Source of the DNA: an uncultured Bacteroidota bacterium
Lineage (GTDB): Bacteria > Bacteroidota > Bacteroidia > Chitinophagales > Chitinophagaceae
Assembly (NCBI GenBank): GCA_903824665.1
Contig: CAIJXT010000024.1
Coordinates: 124,001 to 188,000 of the forward strand
DNA length: 64,000 nucleotides
Direction: 5' to 3'
This document shows positions 18,301-28,300 of this stretch, one piece after another. How positions within the stretch are numbered: the first letter of the stretch is position 1; each line of letters begins with the position of its first letter. A program made the translations under genes and the position numbers. A model generated the notes under the pieces. That model did no database searches and was not told the origin of the DNA. It worked only from the letters and a program-made list of their open reading frames with translations.

Positions 18301-20697
18301 GGCGGTGGCTACTGCCCGGGTGGTACCGGCGTAGCGGTAGGCCTGAGCGGATCTCAGGTAAATGTAAACTACCAATTGTACAATGGAGCAACGGCAATAG
18401 GAACACCTGTTGCAGGCACCGGGTCTGCTATTTCTTTTGGCATAATGTCTGTTCAGGCCACCTATAGTGTATTGGCTACTGATGTAGTCACAAATTGCAC
18501 AAAAGGAATGAATGGCAATGTTACTGTGTTTGTACACCCCTTGCCACAGCCTTATACTGTTACCGGAACCGGCAATTACTGTTTAGGAGCATCGGGTTCT
18601 ACACTTGGACTCAGCGGCTCTCAGGCAGGCGTGAACTATCAGCTATACACCGGCACGACAGCCATGGGCAGCGCAATCACTGGCACAGGCGCTGCAATAT
18701 CCTTTGGCAGCTTCACCACTGTAGGCACCTATAGTGCGGTTGCCACCAACACTACGACAACCTGTGTAAACAACATGAACGGCAGCACAACAGTGAGCAT
18801 TAATCCATTGCCTGCACAACACAACGTTACTGGCGGTGGCAACTATTGCATGGGGGGTACCGGAGTAGTAACAGGGCTTGATAACTCTGCAATCGGATTC
18901 AGCTACCAATTATACAATGGCACTACACCTACAGGCAGCGTGGTTGCCGGCACTGGTGCAGCAATCAGCTTCGGAGCACAAACCGCTTCGGCTGTATATA
19001 CTGCCAAAGCAACAAACGATGCTACAGGCTGTGTTGCCATTATGAATGGCAATGCAACAGTTGCAATTGATCCATTACCATCCGCTTTCAACATAACTGG
19101 CGGCGGCAACTATTGCGCAACAGGAACGGGAGTAGCCATTGGACTGGACGGGGCAATAAGCGGAACCAACTACCAGTTGTATAACGGATCGACAACCGCT
19201 GGTACAGCAGTAGCCGGTACAGGATCTTCAATTACCTTCGGGCTGCAGACATCAGCGGGAACCTACAGTGTACTGGCAACAATCGCAGCCACCGGATGTA
19301 CCAATGCAATGTCTGGCTCAGCGGCTGTAGGCATATATGCCCTGCCAACACCATTCTCGGTAACCGGTGGTGGTGAATACTGTAATGGCGGATCGGGAGT
19401 GACAATTGGTCTTGGCGGGTCTAACCTGGGCACTACATACCAACTACACAACGGAACAACACCTGTAGGAGCGGCTCTGGCCGGGTCTGGTGCACCGCTC
19501 AGCTTCGGGCTGCAGACAACTGCTGGTGTATACACAGTAACGGCTGTGAACACAACGACTACATGTACCAATTCCATGCCCGGTAGCGCTCTGGTTGTCA
19601 TCAATCCAGTGGTCACACCAGCTATCCACTTGTCGGCCACGCCGGGATCAGATGTATGCACGGGCACCACAGTAGCATACACTGGCGCTGCCACCAACGG
19701 CGGTATTGCCCCCGGATACGAATGGAGCGTTAACGGTACAGTTGTATCAACAGGCGCTCCGTTACATAGTTACACCCCTGCAAACAACGACGTCGTGATA
19801 CTGAAACTGACAAGCAACTATGCATGTGTAACCCAAACTAATGCCTTTGACACCATTACAATGTCTGTGCGTCCATGGGTAATGCCTACAGCAAACATTA
19901 CAATAACACCAAATGACACACTGTGCGAAGGCACACCGGTAACGCTCTCTGCTACAATGACCAATGGCGGATCAGCGCCAGTTGCAAAATGGATTGTTAA
20001 CTCTTCCGTAGTCAGTACCGCAAATAGCTACTCCTACACACCGGCCGACGGCGATGGTATTGTTTTGAACCTGGCAAGTAACGCACCGTGCCGCCTTGCA
20101 GAAAATGTGTACAGCAATATCATTAATATGCGTGTAAATGATGCCTATGTACCAGTTGTCAATCTGGTAGCTGTGCCGGGCACCTACATAGCAAAAGGAC
20201 AGGTCGTGGTATTCACAGCATATGTTTCTGATGCAGGATCTGCGCCAACGTACAAATGGTCGATCAACAACACCGTAGTTTCCGGTGCCACCTCTGCTAC
20301 TTTCGTCACCTCTGCGCTATCCAACAATGACTCTGTGAGTTGCTTGGTACGTGGCTCCGGTGGTTGCGGTGAAAATGGATTCAACAGCGTTATCATGAAC
20401 GTAGAATCTGTAGGTGTTGCAACAACTGGCAACCGTAATGGTATAATTGTAACACCCAACCCAACTGCTGGTTCGGTACTCATAACTGGCAATATAGGAT
20501 CATCGATCGATGGTAATATTACATTGAAAGTAACTAATATACTGGGCCAGGAAGTATTAGCAGCAACTGGGAAAACCAATGGAGGTAACATCAGCGAACA
20601 ATTGACTCTGGGAAATAATCTCGCCGATGGTATGTACCTGCTGACTGTAACTACAACTTCAGGTGCGTATGTCTTTCATATCGTATTGAAAAAGTAA
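15376..20697 (+). CDS. secreted metallophosphoesterase (purple acid phosphatase-like) with five tandem repeats and T9SS sorting domain
   Basis: A 1773-residue T9SS cargo. Order: signal peptide (1-24); two related beta-sandwich modules (about 25-205 and 208-395, each starting with a WRYLDNGSDQGTTW-type strand); a fibronectin-like domain (about 397-485); the calcineurin-like phosphoesterase domain with metal ligands YGDCG (D494), VGDNAY, GNHD (564-567), WHHPPY and GHSHDYER (698-705), the purple acid phosphatase set; five 89-residue repeats (about 967-1411); two or three Ig-like modules; and a C-terminal sorting domain starting VTPNPTAGSVLITG. It should hydrolyse phosphoesters outside the cell. 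The ATG at 15376 gives a clean signal peptide. A strong terminator follows. Confidence 0.9.
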   Translation: MKKAFLLLFVVLAQIVAGLTAHAQTQTLFDYASRWRYLDNGSDQGTTWKDIGFNDASWTDSTGIFGYGDPWITTCIRGCATACGTGCPTKFITTYFRKNFNIADVNKFSGVTLNVWRDDGIVVYVNGVRVWESNMTTGAVNYLTNALTIIDAPNENTPVSTTIPISAFVNGNNLIAVEVHQRDANSSDVTFNMQALGVIKTSFVTYGSQWKYLTGSDQGTTWRNGTFNDASWATGTGHMGYGESWTNTCIPAGPTCVSYPPTGPCSSFAGCNKYPTIYFRKTLNISDPAAYDSMRFSLIVDDGAVVYVNGTEVSRINMPATPGLNLMTYNTLTPTLMAENTAVTISIPISAFTAGDNQIAIEVHQNGTGATSTSSDADFNAQITGVVHVVPALVRGPYLQMGNQTSFMVRWRTNVACKSKLEVGTVAGTFPLVVNDPAMVTEHEITVSGLNPETKYFYRFGTNLETLQGDTTNFCVTAPATGSHRRVTIAAYGDCGQNSAGNQTGALSAYQNFLSTIGIKAADLMLLVGDNAYNSGTDGEYQTGFFNAYQGNILKNHMLFPAPGNHDYENGSSARQNDHNIPYYSIFTMPQNGESGGVPSGTEAYYSYNWGDVHVLSLDSYGREDAGTTRLYDTLGAQVQWIKADLAANSRKWVVAYWHHPPYTMGSHNSDNEGELVNIRQNFIQILERMGVDVIICGHSHDYERSYLMKGHFGNEASFNTAAHAVDNSSGKYNGSANSCPYTTQSGMVNHGTVYVVSGSSGASGGTQGGYPHNALPFSLNDGGMFFMDINDNRLDAKFIRKDNSIYDQFTIMKDVKVQDTVEVLYGESVALSASWSGNYSWAPGVTTRTVTATPLADTLIEVKDNATNTCLTDKHYVDVLCTTPDITTSPSDITRIGCDAMVTYAITDTGRPAAAITYAFTGATSGTGNGTGSGTTFSVGVTTVTLTAANECGSSSKNFRITIQALPTMYNVTGGGGYCPGGTGVAVGLSGSQVNVNYQLYNGATAIGTPVAGTGSAISFGIMSVQATYSVLATDVVTNCTKGMNGNVTVFVHPLPQPYTVTGTGNYCLGASGSTLGLSGSQAGVNYQLYTGTTAMGSAITGTGAAISFGSFTTVGTYSAVATNTTTTCVNNMNGSTTVSINPLPAQHNVTGGGNYCMGGTGVVTGLDNSAIGFSYQLYNGTTPTGSVVAGTGAAISFGAQTASAVYTAKATNDATGCVAIMNGNATVAIDPLPSAFNITGGGNYCATGTGVAIGLDGAISGTNYQLYNGSTTAGTAVAGTGSSITFGLQTSAGTYSVLATIAATGCTNAMSGSAAVGIYALPTPFSVTGGGEYCNGGSGVTIGLGGSNLGTTYQLHNGTTPVGAALAGSGAPLSFGLQTTAGVYTVTAVNTTTTCTNSMPGSALVVINPVVTPAIHLSATPGSDVCTGTTVAYTGAATNGGIAPGYEWSVNGTVVSTGAPLHSYTPANNDVVILKLTSNYACVTQTNAFDTITMSVRPWVMPTANITITPNDTLCEGTPVTLSATMTNGGSAPVAKWIVNSSVVSTANSYSYTPADGDGIVLNLASNAPCRLAENVYSNIINMRVNDAYVPVVNLVAVPGTYIAKGQVVVFTAYVSDAGSAPTYKWSINNTVVSGATSATFVTSALSNNDSVSCLVRGSGGCGENGFNSVIMNVESVGVATTGNRNGIIVTPNPTAGSVLITGNIGSSIDGNITLKVTNILGQEVLAATGKTNGGNISEQLTLGNNLADGMYLLTVTTTSGAYVFHIVLKK
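18274..19609 (+). repeat. five tandem 267-bp repeats within the metallophosphoesterase gene
   Basis: Five consecutive units of about 89 residues, each with LPxxxxVTGGGxYC, a YQLYNGxT strand, a GTGxxISFG turn and a C-terminal TYSVxAT segment with a second conserved Cys. The two Cys per unit could form a disulphide. Units are clearly related but diverged at the DNA level, so recent slippage is not evident. Confidence 0.9.
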
Positions 20698-20720
20698 ACC
20701 GCAACAAATCTAAAATGCAA

Positions 20721-20758
20721 ATAGCCGCACCGAAAATCGGTGCGGCTATCTTTTTTTT
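20721..20758 (+). terminator. rho-independent terminator of the metallophosphoesterase gene
   Basis: A perfect 13-bp stem (ATAGCCGCACCGA / TCGGTGCGGCTAT) with an AAA loop, followed by C and eight T. It lies 24 bp after the stop codon. Nothing else is visible between it and 20978. Confidence 0.93.
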
Positions 20759-20978
20759 CATTTGAAATTTGTTCCAAACTGTGCCCTTATACCTTATCCT
20801 ATTACACCAAGATTACTGCCTGTATACAATATATTCGGGAGCAGGACAATCTCCAAATCTACTTCACAAGTAAAACTACAACATACCACCGTTCAGGATT
20901 GCTCAACACAAGAAACAGCGTATACATGATCGGAATAGCTGCTACCACATTCGTTTTCGTAACAACAATTGGCCAATA

Positions 20979-21329
20979 CTACAAAGCGAGCTCAACTGCC
21001 GGGTCCCAGAAAATAGTCTTAAAATTAACCACTGCATCGTCAACAATAACGATACCTTCCCGCTCCAGCAACTGCTGCATTTTTTCCGGCGGGCTGAAGT
21101 GGTGCTTTCCGGTGAGCAACCCATTCCTGTTCACAACCCTGTGTGCGGGAACTTTTGGTTTTAAGCCATGACAGTTGTTCATAGCATACCCTACCACCCG
21201 GGCTCCGGAGGCAACACCGATAGCCGCAGCAACGGCACCATAGCTTGTTACACGACCTTTGGGCACACACCTAACTACATCATAAATTGCATTGTAAATG
21301 CTATCACTATCCGGCTTTTCCTTTGCCAT
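20979..21329 (-). CDS. alkyltransferase-like (ATL) protein, MGMT family without the active-site Cys
   Basis: A 116-residue protein of the O6-methylguanine methyltransferase C-terminal domain family, with the helix-turn-helix GRVTSYGAVAAAIG and the recognition strand ARVVGYAMNNC. The catalytic motif PCHRV is replaced by PAHRVVNRNG, so it cannot accept an alkyl group. ATL proteins bind alkylated guanine, flip it out and hand the lesion to nucleotide excision repair. The ATG at 21329 (MAKEKPDSD) overlaps the upstream DUF5522 gene by 23 bp, suggesting coupled translation. Last gene of a trmB-DUF5522-ATL operon. Confidence 0.88.
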   Translation of the reverse strand: MAKEKPDSDSIYNAIYDVVRCVPKGRVTSYGAVAAAIGVASGARVVGYAMNNCHGLKPKVPAHRVVNRNGLLTGKHHFSPPEKMQQLLEREGIVIVDDAVVNFKTIFWDPAVELAL

Positions 21330-21501
21330 TTTCGATTCTTTTTTGCAGTAACATAGTTCGCTTGGGTTCAGCAACCTGCTCGTAGTGGTATGGGCAATTC
21401 AAACAACCGTTTCCGCAGCAATACCCCCGCTCTAAGAGATACCGTGCCGTAAAAACAAGCAAACCATCCTGCGTTATATAATAGTCTTGTCCTTCGAGCA
21501 T
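21307..21501 (-). CDS. DUF5522 family small Cys-rich protein
   Basis: A 64-residue protein opening MLEGQDYYITQDGLLVFTA and containing a compact cysteine cluster RGYCCGNGCLNCPYHY (four Cys: CC-x3-C-x2-C), followed by a basic tail. The cluster could bind zinc or an iron-sulphur centre; this is inferred from the Cys spacing. The family is known from Bacteroidota with no assigned function. It starts 45 bp after trmB and overlaps the ATL gene by 23 bp, which ties it to DNA-lesion recognition or to tRNA modification by neighbourhood only. Confidence 0.8.
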   Translation of the reverse strand: MLEGQDYYITQDGLLVFTARYLLERGYCCGNGCLNCPYHYEQVAEPKRTMLLQKRIENGKGKAG

Positions 21502-21546
21502 GCTACACTACATTAAATCGACACCAAACACTGATTTTCAATACAA

Positions 21547-22260
21547 CTATTCACTTTCAGGTATTTCAGCAACTCCGTCATCTGCGATCAGCCTGTTGAA
21601 ACGACCAGTTAACTTCACCCCATCGGGCGGCAATGAGAACGACACAAAATATATCGTTCTAGCATCTGCAAGATGCATCTTCTCATAAAATGTCTGAATG
21701 GCCAATGGCCCTGTCGCCTTTCCCTTTCCGTATATATCAGCGATATTTTCGTGCACTACGCAATGCTGAGCCAATATTGTCTCAACTGTAAAGTCGTACA
21801 ATTCTTTCGAGTCTGTCTTCAGGTTGATTGTGGCACCGGGTTTGAGTATTTGCTCATACAGGTGCAGGTAGCGGGGATGTGTCAACCGGTTGGACTCTTT
21901 CTTTAAGAACGGATCGGGAAAAATAATCCAGATTTCTCCAACTTCCAGCGGAGCAAAATACTCTGTTATGTTCCCGATGTGGATTCGCAGAAACCCTACG
22001 TTACCGAGCCCTTCCTGCAGTGCAGTTTTCGCACCCGTATAGATTCGATTGCCCTTGATATCTACACCAACGAAATTCCTGTCTTTGTGCTCCCGCCCAA
22101 GGTTCACACTGTATTCACCTTTCCCACAGGCAAGCTCCAGCGTTACAGGATTATTGTTGCCAAAAAATGTAGCCCAGTTGCCGCTCATGTTCTCAGGATA
22201 TTGCAGCACATTTTTATATGTTTCTATTGCCTGGAATTTGATCAGTTTTTTATGTCCCAT
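21547..22260 (-). CDS. trmB: tRNA (guanosine(46)-N7)-methyltransferase
   Basis: Methylates N7 of G46 in the variable loop of tRNAs using S-adenosylmethionine; cytoplasmic. Its 237 residues match TrmB: the SAM-binding motif LELACGKGEYS, the second strand FVGVDIKGNRIY, the FPDPFLKK active-site motif (canonical FPDPWxKxxH, here Phe for Trp), RLTHPRYL, and the substrate loop LKTDSKELYDF. The start at 22260 gives the normal Bacteroidota N-terminus MGHKKLIKF. It heads an apparent operon with the DUF5522 and ATL genes downstream. Confidence 0.96.
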   Translation of the reverse strand: MGHKKLIKFQAIETYKNVLQYPENMSGNWATFFGNNNPVTLELACGKGEYSVNLGREHKDRNFVGVDIKGNRIYTGAKTALQEGLGNVGFLRIHIGNITEYFAPLEVGEIWIIFPDPFLKKESNRLTHPRYLHLYEQILKPGATINLKTDSKELYDFTVETILAQHCVVHENIADIYGKGKATGPLAIQTFYEKMHLADARTIYFVSFSLPPDGVKLTGRFNRLIADDGVAEIPESE

Positions 22261-22333
22261 GTAGCGGCAAAGATAGGATGTGTGAGCAGAGTAACAATAG
22301 CGTAACTGCCATCATGAATCCAGCACACAAAAA

Positions 22334-22359
22334 AGCTCCGGGAAATTAATCCCGGAGCT
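22334..22359 (-). terminator. rho-independent terminator of the surface-protein operon
   Basis: A 10-bp perfect stem (AGCTCCGGGA / TCCCGGAGCT) with a six-base loop. On the minus strand it is followed by a T run, and it lies 24 bp after the stop of the 2072-residue gene, so it ends that transcript. Confidence 0.9.
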
Positions 22360-22383
22360 GCACAAAACCTATCCTCACAAAAA

Positions 22384-25300
22384 CTACTTGTTCAATACTA
22401 TTCTCACCATCTTAGAAGACCCGTCAATTCCTGCGAAACGGCACATATAAATACCTGAAGCAAGGTCATAAGGAAGTGATATTGCAGTAATCTCCGCATC
22501 TATCGGAAACTGCCCTACCATCCTTCCGTCTATGGTAAAGACAGAGAATAAGCCATGAACCGAGCTATTGATGGTCAATGAACCAGCAGTCGGGTTTGGA
22601 TAAACTGCAAACAACGAATTGCCGGTTGCAGTCTCATCAGCAATCCCTTTGCTTGCTGGGGTCACCACTGATATGTCACGGGCTGAGAAACATCCGTTGC
22701 CCAATGTATACCTGATCGTTGCAACGCCATCGCTGACACCAGTCACAATGCCACCGGTAACAACAGTTGCAAGCGGTACATTCAGACTGCTCCAGGCACC
22801 ACCGCCGGGTGTGCATACCAGAGTAGCCGTTGAGCCAACGTTTACAGATGTTGGACCGGTAATCGCTACGGGCGATGGGTTAACAGTAACAGTTGTTTTG
22901 CTGATACACCCGGTAGGAAGTGTATAGGTAATATTCGCACTACCGGCAGATACACCAGTTACAACACCTGTACTGGCGCCGATAGTTGCTTTGGCTACAG
23001 CTCCACTTGACCATACGCCGCCACCCGAAGATGAAAGCGTTTGCGGAACACCGATACACAGGCTCAAGGTGCCGGAAATGGCATCAGGCAGTCCGTTTAC
23101 TGTTACCTGGCGTGTTGCCTGGCAACCCGAAGATGGAATCTTATAGGTGATCACAACAACACCGCTGGAAAGTCCTCTAACCAAGCCACCGGTACTTACA
23201 GTTGCCGTTGCTGGCACACTGCTGCTCCAGGTACCACCAGTAGTTGTGGAGGAGAGTGCAGTTGTGAGCCCTGCACAAACGGTGTCCTTCCCTGTGAGCG
23301 CCGAAGGTGGAGCAAAAACGGTTACGACAACCTTTCTGAAACATCCGGTGCTAACTGTGTAGGTAATGTTGGTAGTTCCTGTCTGCAATCCTGTTACGAT
23401 ACCGAGAGCAGGGTCAACTGTTGCTTTTACTATGTTACCGCTGGTCCATACACCACCACCAGTCGCACTGGCCAGAGGGCTAGGAACACCCAGACAAGCC
23501 GCTAATGACCCGGTAATGATAGCCGGTGTAGCATTAACAGAGATGTCCTGAGTTACCTGACAACCAGTACTGGAAACACTGTAGGTGATCGTTGTGTTTC
23601 CTGGTGCAATTCCTGCTACAACACCACTGGTGCTAATTGTAGCTGCAGCAGTATTACTGCTGCTCCATGTTCCACCAGTACTGCTTGAGAGCGTTATAAC
23701 ACTACCATCGCAAACACTAGAACCACCTGTAATTGCCCCTGGTAAGGCATTTACAGTTTGAACAAATGTCTTGTAACAACTTGGTGTAACAACATAGGAA
23801 ATGACAGATGTACCTGCCGCGATACCACCAACAAAGCCTGTTACCCCATCAATGGTTGCTGATGCTGGATTACTGCTGCTCCAAACACCTCCACCATCGC
23901 TATTAGCCAAGCTATTGGTAGCTCCAGGACAGATGTTAGCTGTACCGGTAATAGTTGCCACTGAAGGACTAACAGTCACGACACGGGTAACGTAGCAACC
24001 TGAAGAACCCAATTTGTAGGTAATAACTGCAGTGCCTGCAGATACTCCAGTAACTACACCAGACGAAATGTTCACAGTAGCTCTGGTTGTATTGTTGCTG
24101 CTCCAGGTACCTCCTGACGGACCGCTTGCCAAGGTTGAATTAGATCCCTGACAAATCAACGCTGATCCGCTAATATCGGTAATGAACCCATACACAGTCA
24201 TGTTAATTGTTTTGTAGCAACCTGCAGATACAGAATAACTGATAATTGAGGTCCCCTCAGAAATGCCAGTAAAAATACCACCAGTACCGGCAGTTGCAAC
24301 AGCAGTATTCGTACTGCTCCAAATACCGCCGGGGGTAGGATTGGTAAGTATGGTAGATGAGCCAGGGCAGATATTTGCAACACCTGTTATAGCACCTACA
24401 GCCGCGTTTACTGTCATTTCAGTAGTACTGAAACAACCTGCATCGAGATGGTAAGTTACGATAGCAGTACCTACGGTCAACCCTCTAAGGTAACCTGTAG
24501 AAGAGCTGATAAGTATCCTGTCAGGATTACTGCTGGTCCATGAACCACCAGCTGTCGCATTGCTAAGCAACGCTACAGATACCGGCTGCCCAAGGCAAAC
24601 CACCTGATCACCTGTATTGGGACTCGGAGTAGCAACTGTTACCGTTACTGAGCGCGGGCATAGCACACCAACAGTATAGTTGATCGTCGCAGTACCTACG
24701 CCTGCCACGCTCGTCACAATACCTGTCGAGGCATTCACTGTGGCAATAGCAGTGTTGTTGCTTGTCCATACACCGCCACCAGTGAGCGAAGCCAGAGTAG
24801 TTGTATTGCCTGGGCAAAGTGTCAATGCACCGGTAATTTCTTCCGGTGCTGCATTAACGGTAACTACTGTTGTATTAAAACATCCTGCACTGAGCGTATA
24901 GGTGATCACAACTACTCCAGGACTAACTGCTGTTACCACACCAGTAGCCTCATCAACTGTCGCTTTTGCGATCGCACTACTTGTCCAGGTACCACCTGTT
25001 GCAGCATTGGTAAGTGTAGTTGTAGCTCCCGGACAAACTGTCAGCGTACCACCTATCGCTGATGGAGGTGGCGTTACCGTCACAATTGCAGTTGCTACGC
25101 AACCAGCAGGAAGTGAATAACTAATAAGTGCCGTACCAGGCGTAATACCTGTTACTTTACCATTTGTGGCTGTCACAGATACGGTTGCATCAGCGCTGCT
25201 CCACACACCGCCGCCAGGGCTATTTGTGAGTGTGGTGATTGCACCCGGACAAACAAACAGTGTACCGCTAATTGTAGAAGGAACGGGATTAACTGTAATA

Positions 25301-28300
25301 GGGTAAACTGCCGAAGCACTTCCGCAACCATTTGTATTGGTATAAGAAATGATCACAGCACCTGCTGCCAAGCCACTTACCACACCGGCACCTGAGACGG
25401 TAGCCTGACCACTGTTGGATGAAGTCCAACTACCACCAGAACCTGCATTGACCAATGAAATGTTAGTTCCGGCACACAGCTCCGTAGGACCAGTGATTGC
25501 AGACGGCACCGCCGGCAGCGGATTCACTGTTATCGGATAAGTAGCCGTTATACTGCCGCAGTCATTGGTTACCGCATATGTAATTACGGTTTCACCGGGA
25601 CCAATACCTGTTACAACCCCTGTGGCAGAAACGGTACCGATTAACGAACTTGCGCTCGACCAGCTGCCACTATGCAAACCATTCGAAACCAATGTAATGT
25701 TCGCGTTCTGACAAACCTCATTTGGACCCGAAATAGTACCGGCATTAGCCAATGGATTTACTGAAACTGTCACTGTTGCTGCATTACTACAACTACCAAC
25801 ACCTCCTGTTACAGTGTATGTTGTTGTAACAGTAGGGCTCGCGGTAACCGTAGCGCCTGTTGTTGCTGACAATCCAATCGCTGGCACCCAAATGTATTGT
25901 GATGACCCGGTAGCCGTTATCGTAGTACCCGAACCAATACATATAACCTGGTTCGGACCTGCACTCACGGTTGGCAGCGCGTTTACAGAAACAGTTACTG
26001 TAGCCGAATTGGTGCACGAACCTGTTGTACCTACTACAGTATAGGTTGTTGTTACAGTTGGAGATGTGGATACCGTAAAACCAGTAGTGGTTGAAACCGA
26101 AGCAGCTGGAGACCAGACATAGGTTGTTGCTCCAGACGCCGCAAGGTGCGTGAGACTACCTATACATATAGAAAGATCAGAACCTGCATTGACTGCGGGA
26201 GTTGGCATTACAGTAACTGTTACAAGTGCATTTGCACTGCAACCATTGCTAAAACCCTTTACTGTATATGACGTTGTTACAGACGGGGTTGCTATCACGC
26301 TGGCGCCTGTAGTAGCCGAGAGTCCACCAACCGGTGTCCATTGGTACGTGGTGGCTCCTGACGCAGAAAGCGTTGTTGATGTACCTCCACATATCGAAAC
26401 ACCTGATCCTACACTTGTAGCTGGCAGAGCATTGACTGTCACAACAGTAGTGGAATAACACCCTCCCGGTGTCATATATGTGATAACCGAAGTACCTGCC
26501 GAAACACCTGTTACTAAACCCGTTGATACTCCAACTGCAGCATTACCATTGTTGCTCATCCAGCTACCTCCCGCAGTCGCGTTAGACAATGTGGCTGAAC
26601 TACCCACGCATACCGTTAATGACGCGGCTGTTGCCGATACTTTACGAATACGGTGATTGCCCACATCTGAAATCAAAAAATTTCCGTTTGCATCAAAAAT
26701 TCCACCAGCAGGATAATACAGTTGCGCCGATGTCGCACTACCTCCATCGCCGCTAAATCCTCCAGTACCGGTACCGGCATACGTATTGATCGTTCCTGTT
26801 GCATCAACAATACGTACACGCTGATTATAAGCATCGATAATATACATATTGCCAGCGCCATCAAATGCCAAACCCTGAGGCAAACTTATCTGTGCGTTGG
26901 TAGCCGCACCGCCGTCGCCGGAAAAATGCGGCTCAAAAGTATCGGCGCCAAAACCAGTACCTGCAACTGTAGTAATTACATTCGTAACGTGGTCAATCTT
27001 ACGGATACGATTGTTTCTCGAGTCAACTATGTACAAGTCGCCATTTGCATGAAAGCATATTTCACTTTCGCCACCATTTCCACGAAACTTAGCACCCGTT
27101 GCCGGACCATTATCCCCTGAGTATCCGGAAACTCCCGGAGTACCTGCTATCGTCGTAACCAAACCGGTTACATGGTTAACTTTACGAATGATATTGTTGT
27201 TGTAATCATAGTAATGCAGATCACCGGCAGCATCGAAGGCAAGGCTTGTTGATAGCACCCATGTTGCAGTTGCCGCACTGCCATCAGGCAGGTAACTCGG
27301 ACCGCCAAACGGACCACCTACATAGGTACTGATCAAATTAGTAGCGTGATCGACTTTTCTGATTCTAAAATTATTTACATCATTGAAATACATATTACCG
27401 GCTGCGTCAAAAGCAATTGCATAAGGATTGCTAACTAGTGCAGCTGTAGCTGGTATGCCATCACTATTGAAGCCAGTAGTACCTGTTCCAACAATAGTTG
27501 TAATAGTACCCGACGTGCTGATCTTGCGTATTGATGCCTGATCTGAAATGTACAGGTTGCCACTTGCATCATAGCGCAATTTGCGTGGGTAATTGAAAGA
27601 AACCGACGCCGATGTTGCGGGCCCGCCATCCCCTGTATGTCCAACAGATCCATTACCTGCAACGGTGGTGATAATACCGCCGCCACCAGGGCCTGAAATC
27701 ACAGATGGAGATGGGTTTACAGACACAGTTACTGTAGATGTACCCAAGCAACCACCAGCATCCGATCCAGTCACTGTGTATGTTGTTGTAATTGCTGGTG
27801 TCGCATTTACGCTGGCACCAACGGTGGATGATAACCCAGCAGACGGAGCCCAGACATAGCTTACACCGCCTGTAGCTGTGAGCGATGCAGCAGAACCTGA
27901 ACAAACAATAGTACCTGTACCGGCACTGATCGAAGGACCGCCTGTTGTTGTGATCAGCACACCAGCTGTCGCCTGCACGTAACCGCTGTTGTTAGTGGTG
28001 AGGTTGCACCTATACCATCTTGTTGCGTTCACCGAAGCAGCATAGGTTGCCGATGTAGCGCCAGAGATGTTAGAGTACACTGATCCATCTGCTGAAGACT
28101 GCCACTGGTATTGCATCGCAGGTCCGGATACATTTGTAGAGAGTGTTGTGGCTACCGGGCAGGCACCGCTTGTAACCGTAGCAATAGCAATCAAACCCTG
28201 TGTTGTACCGGTGAGAATACCGGTAACCGATAAATTGGCAAGCGGATTCAGATCTGTACGGATGTACAGATTACCACTTCCAGTCGCCAGACTACCTGCA

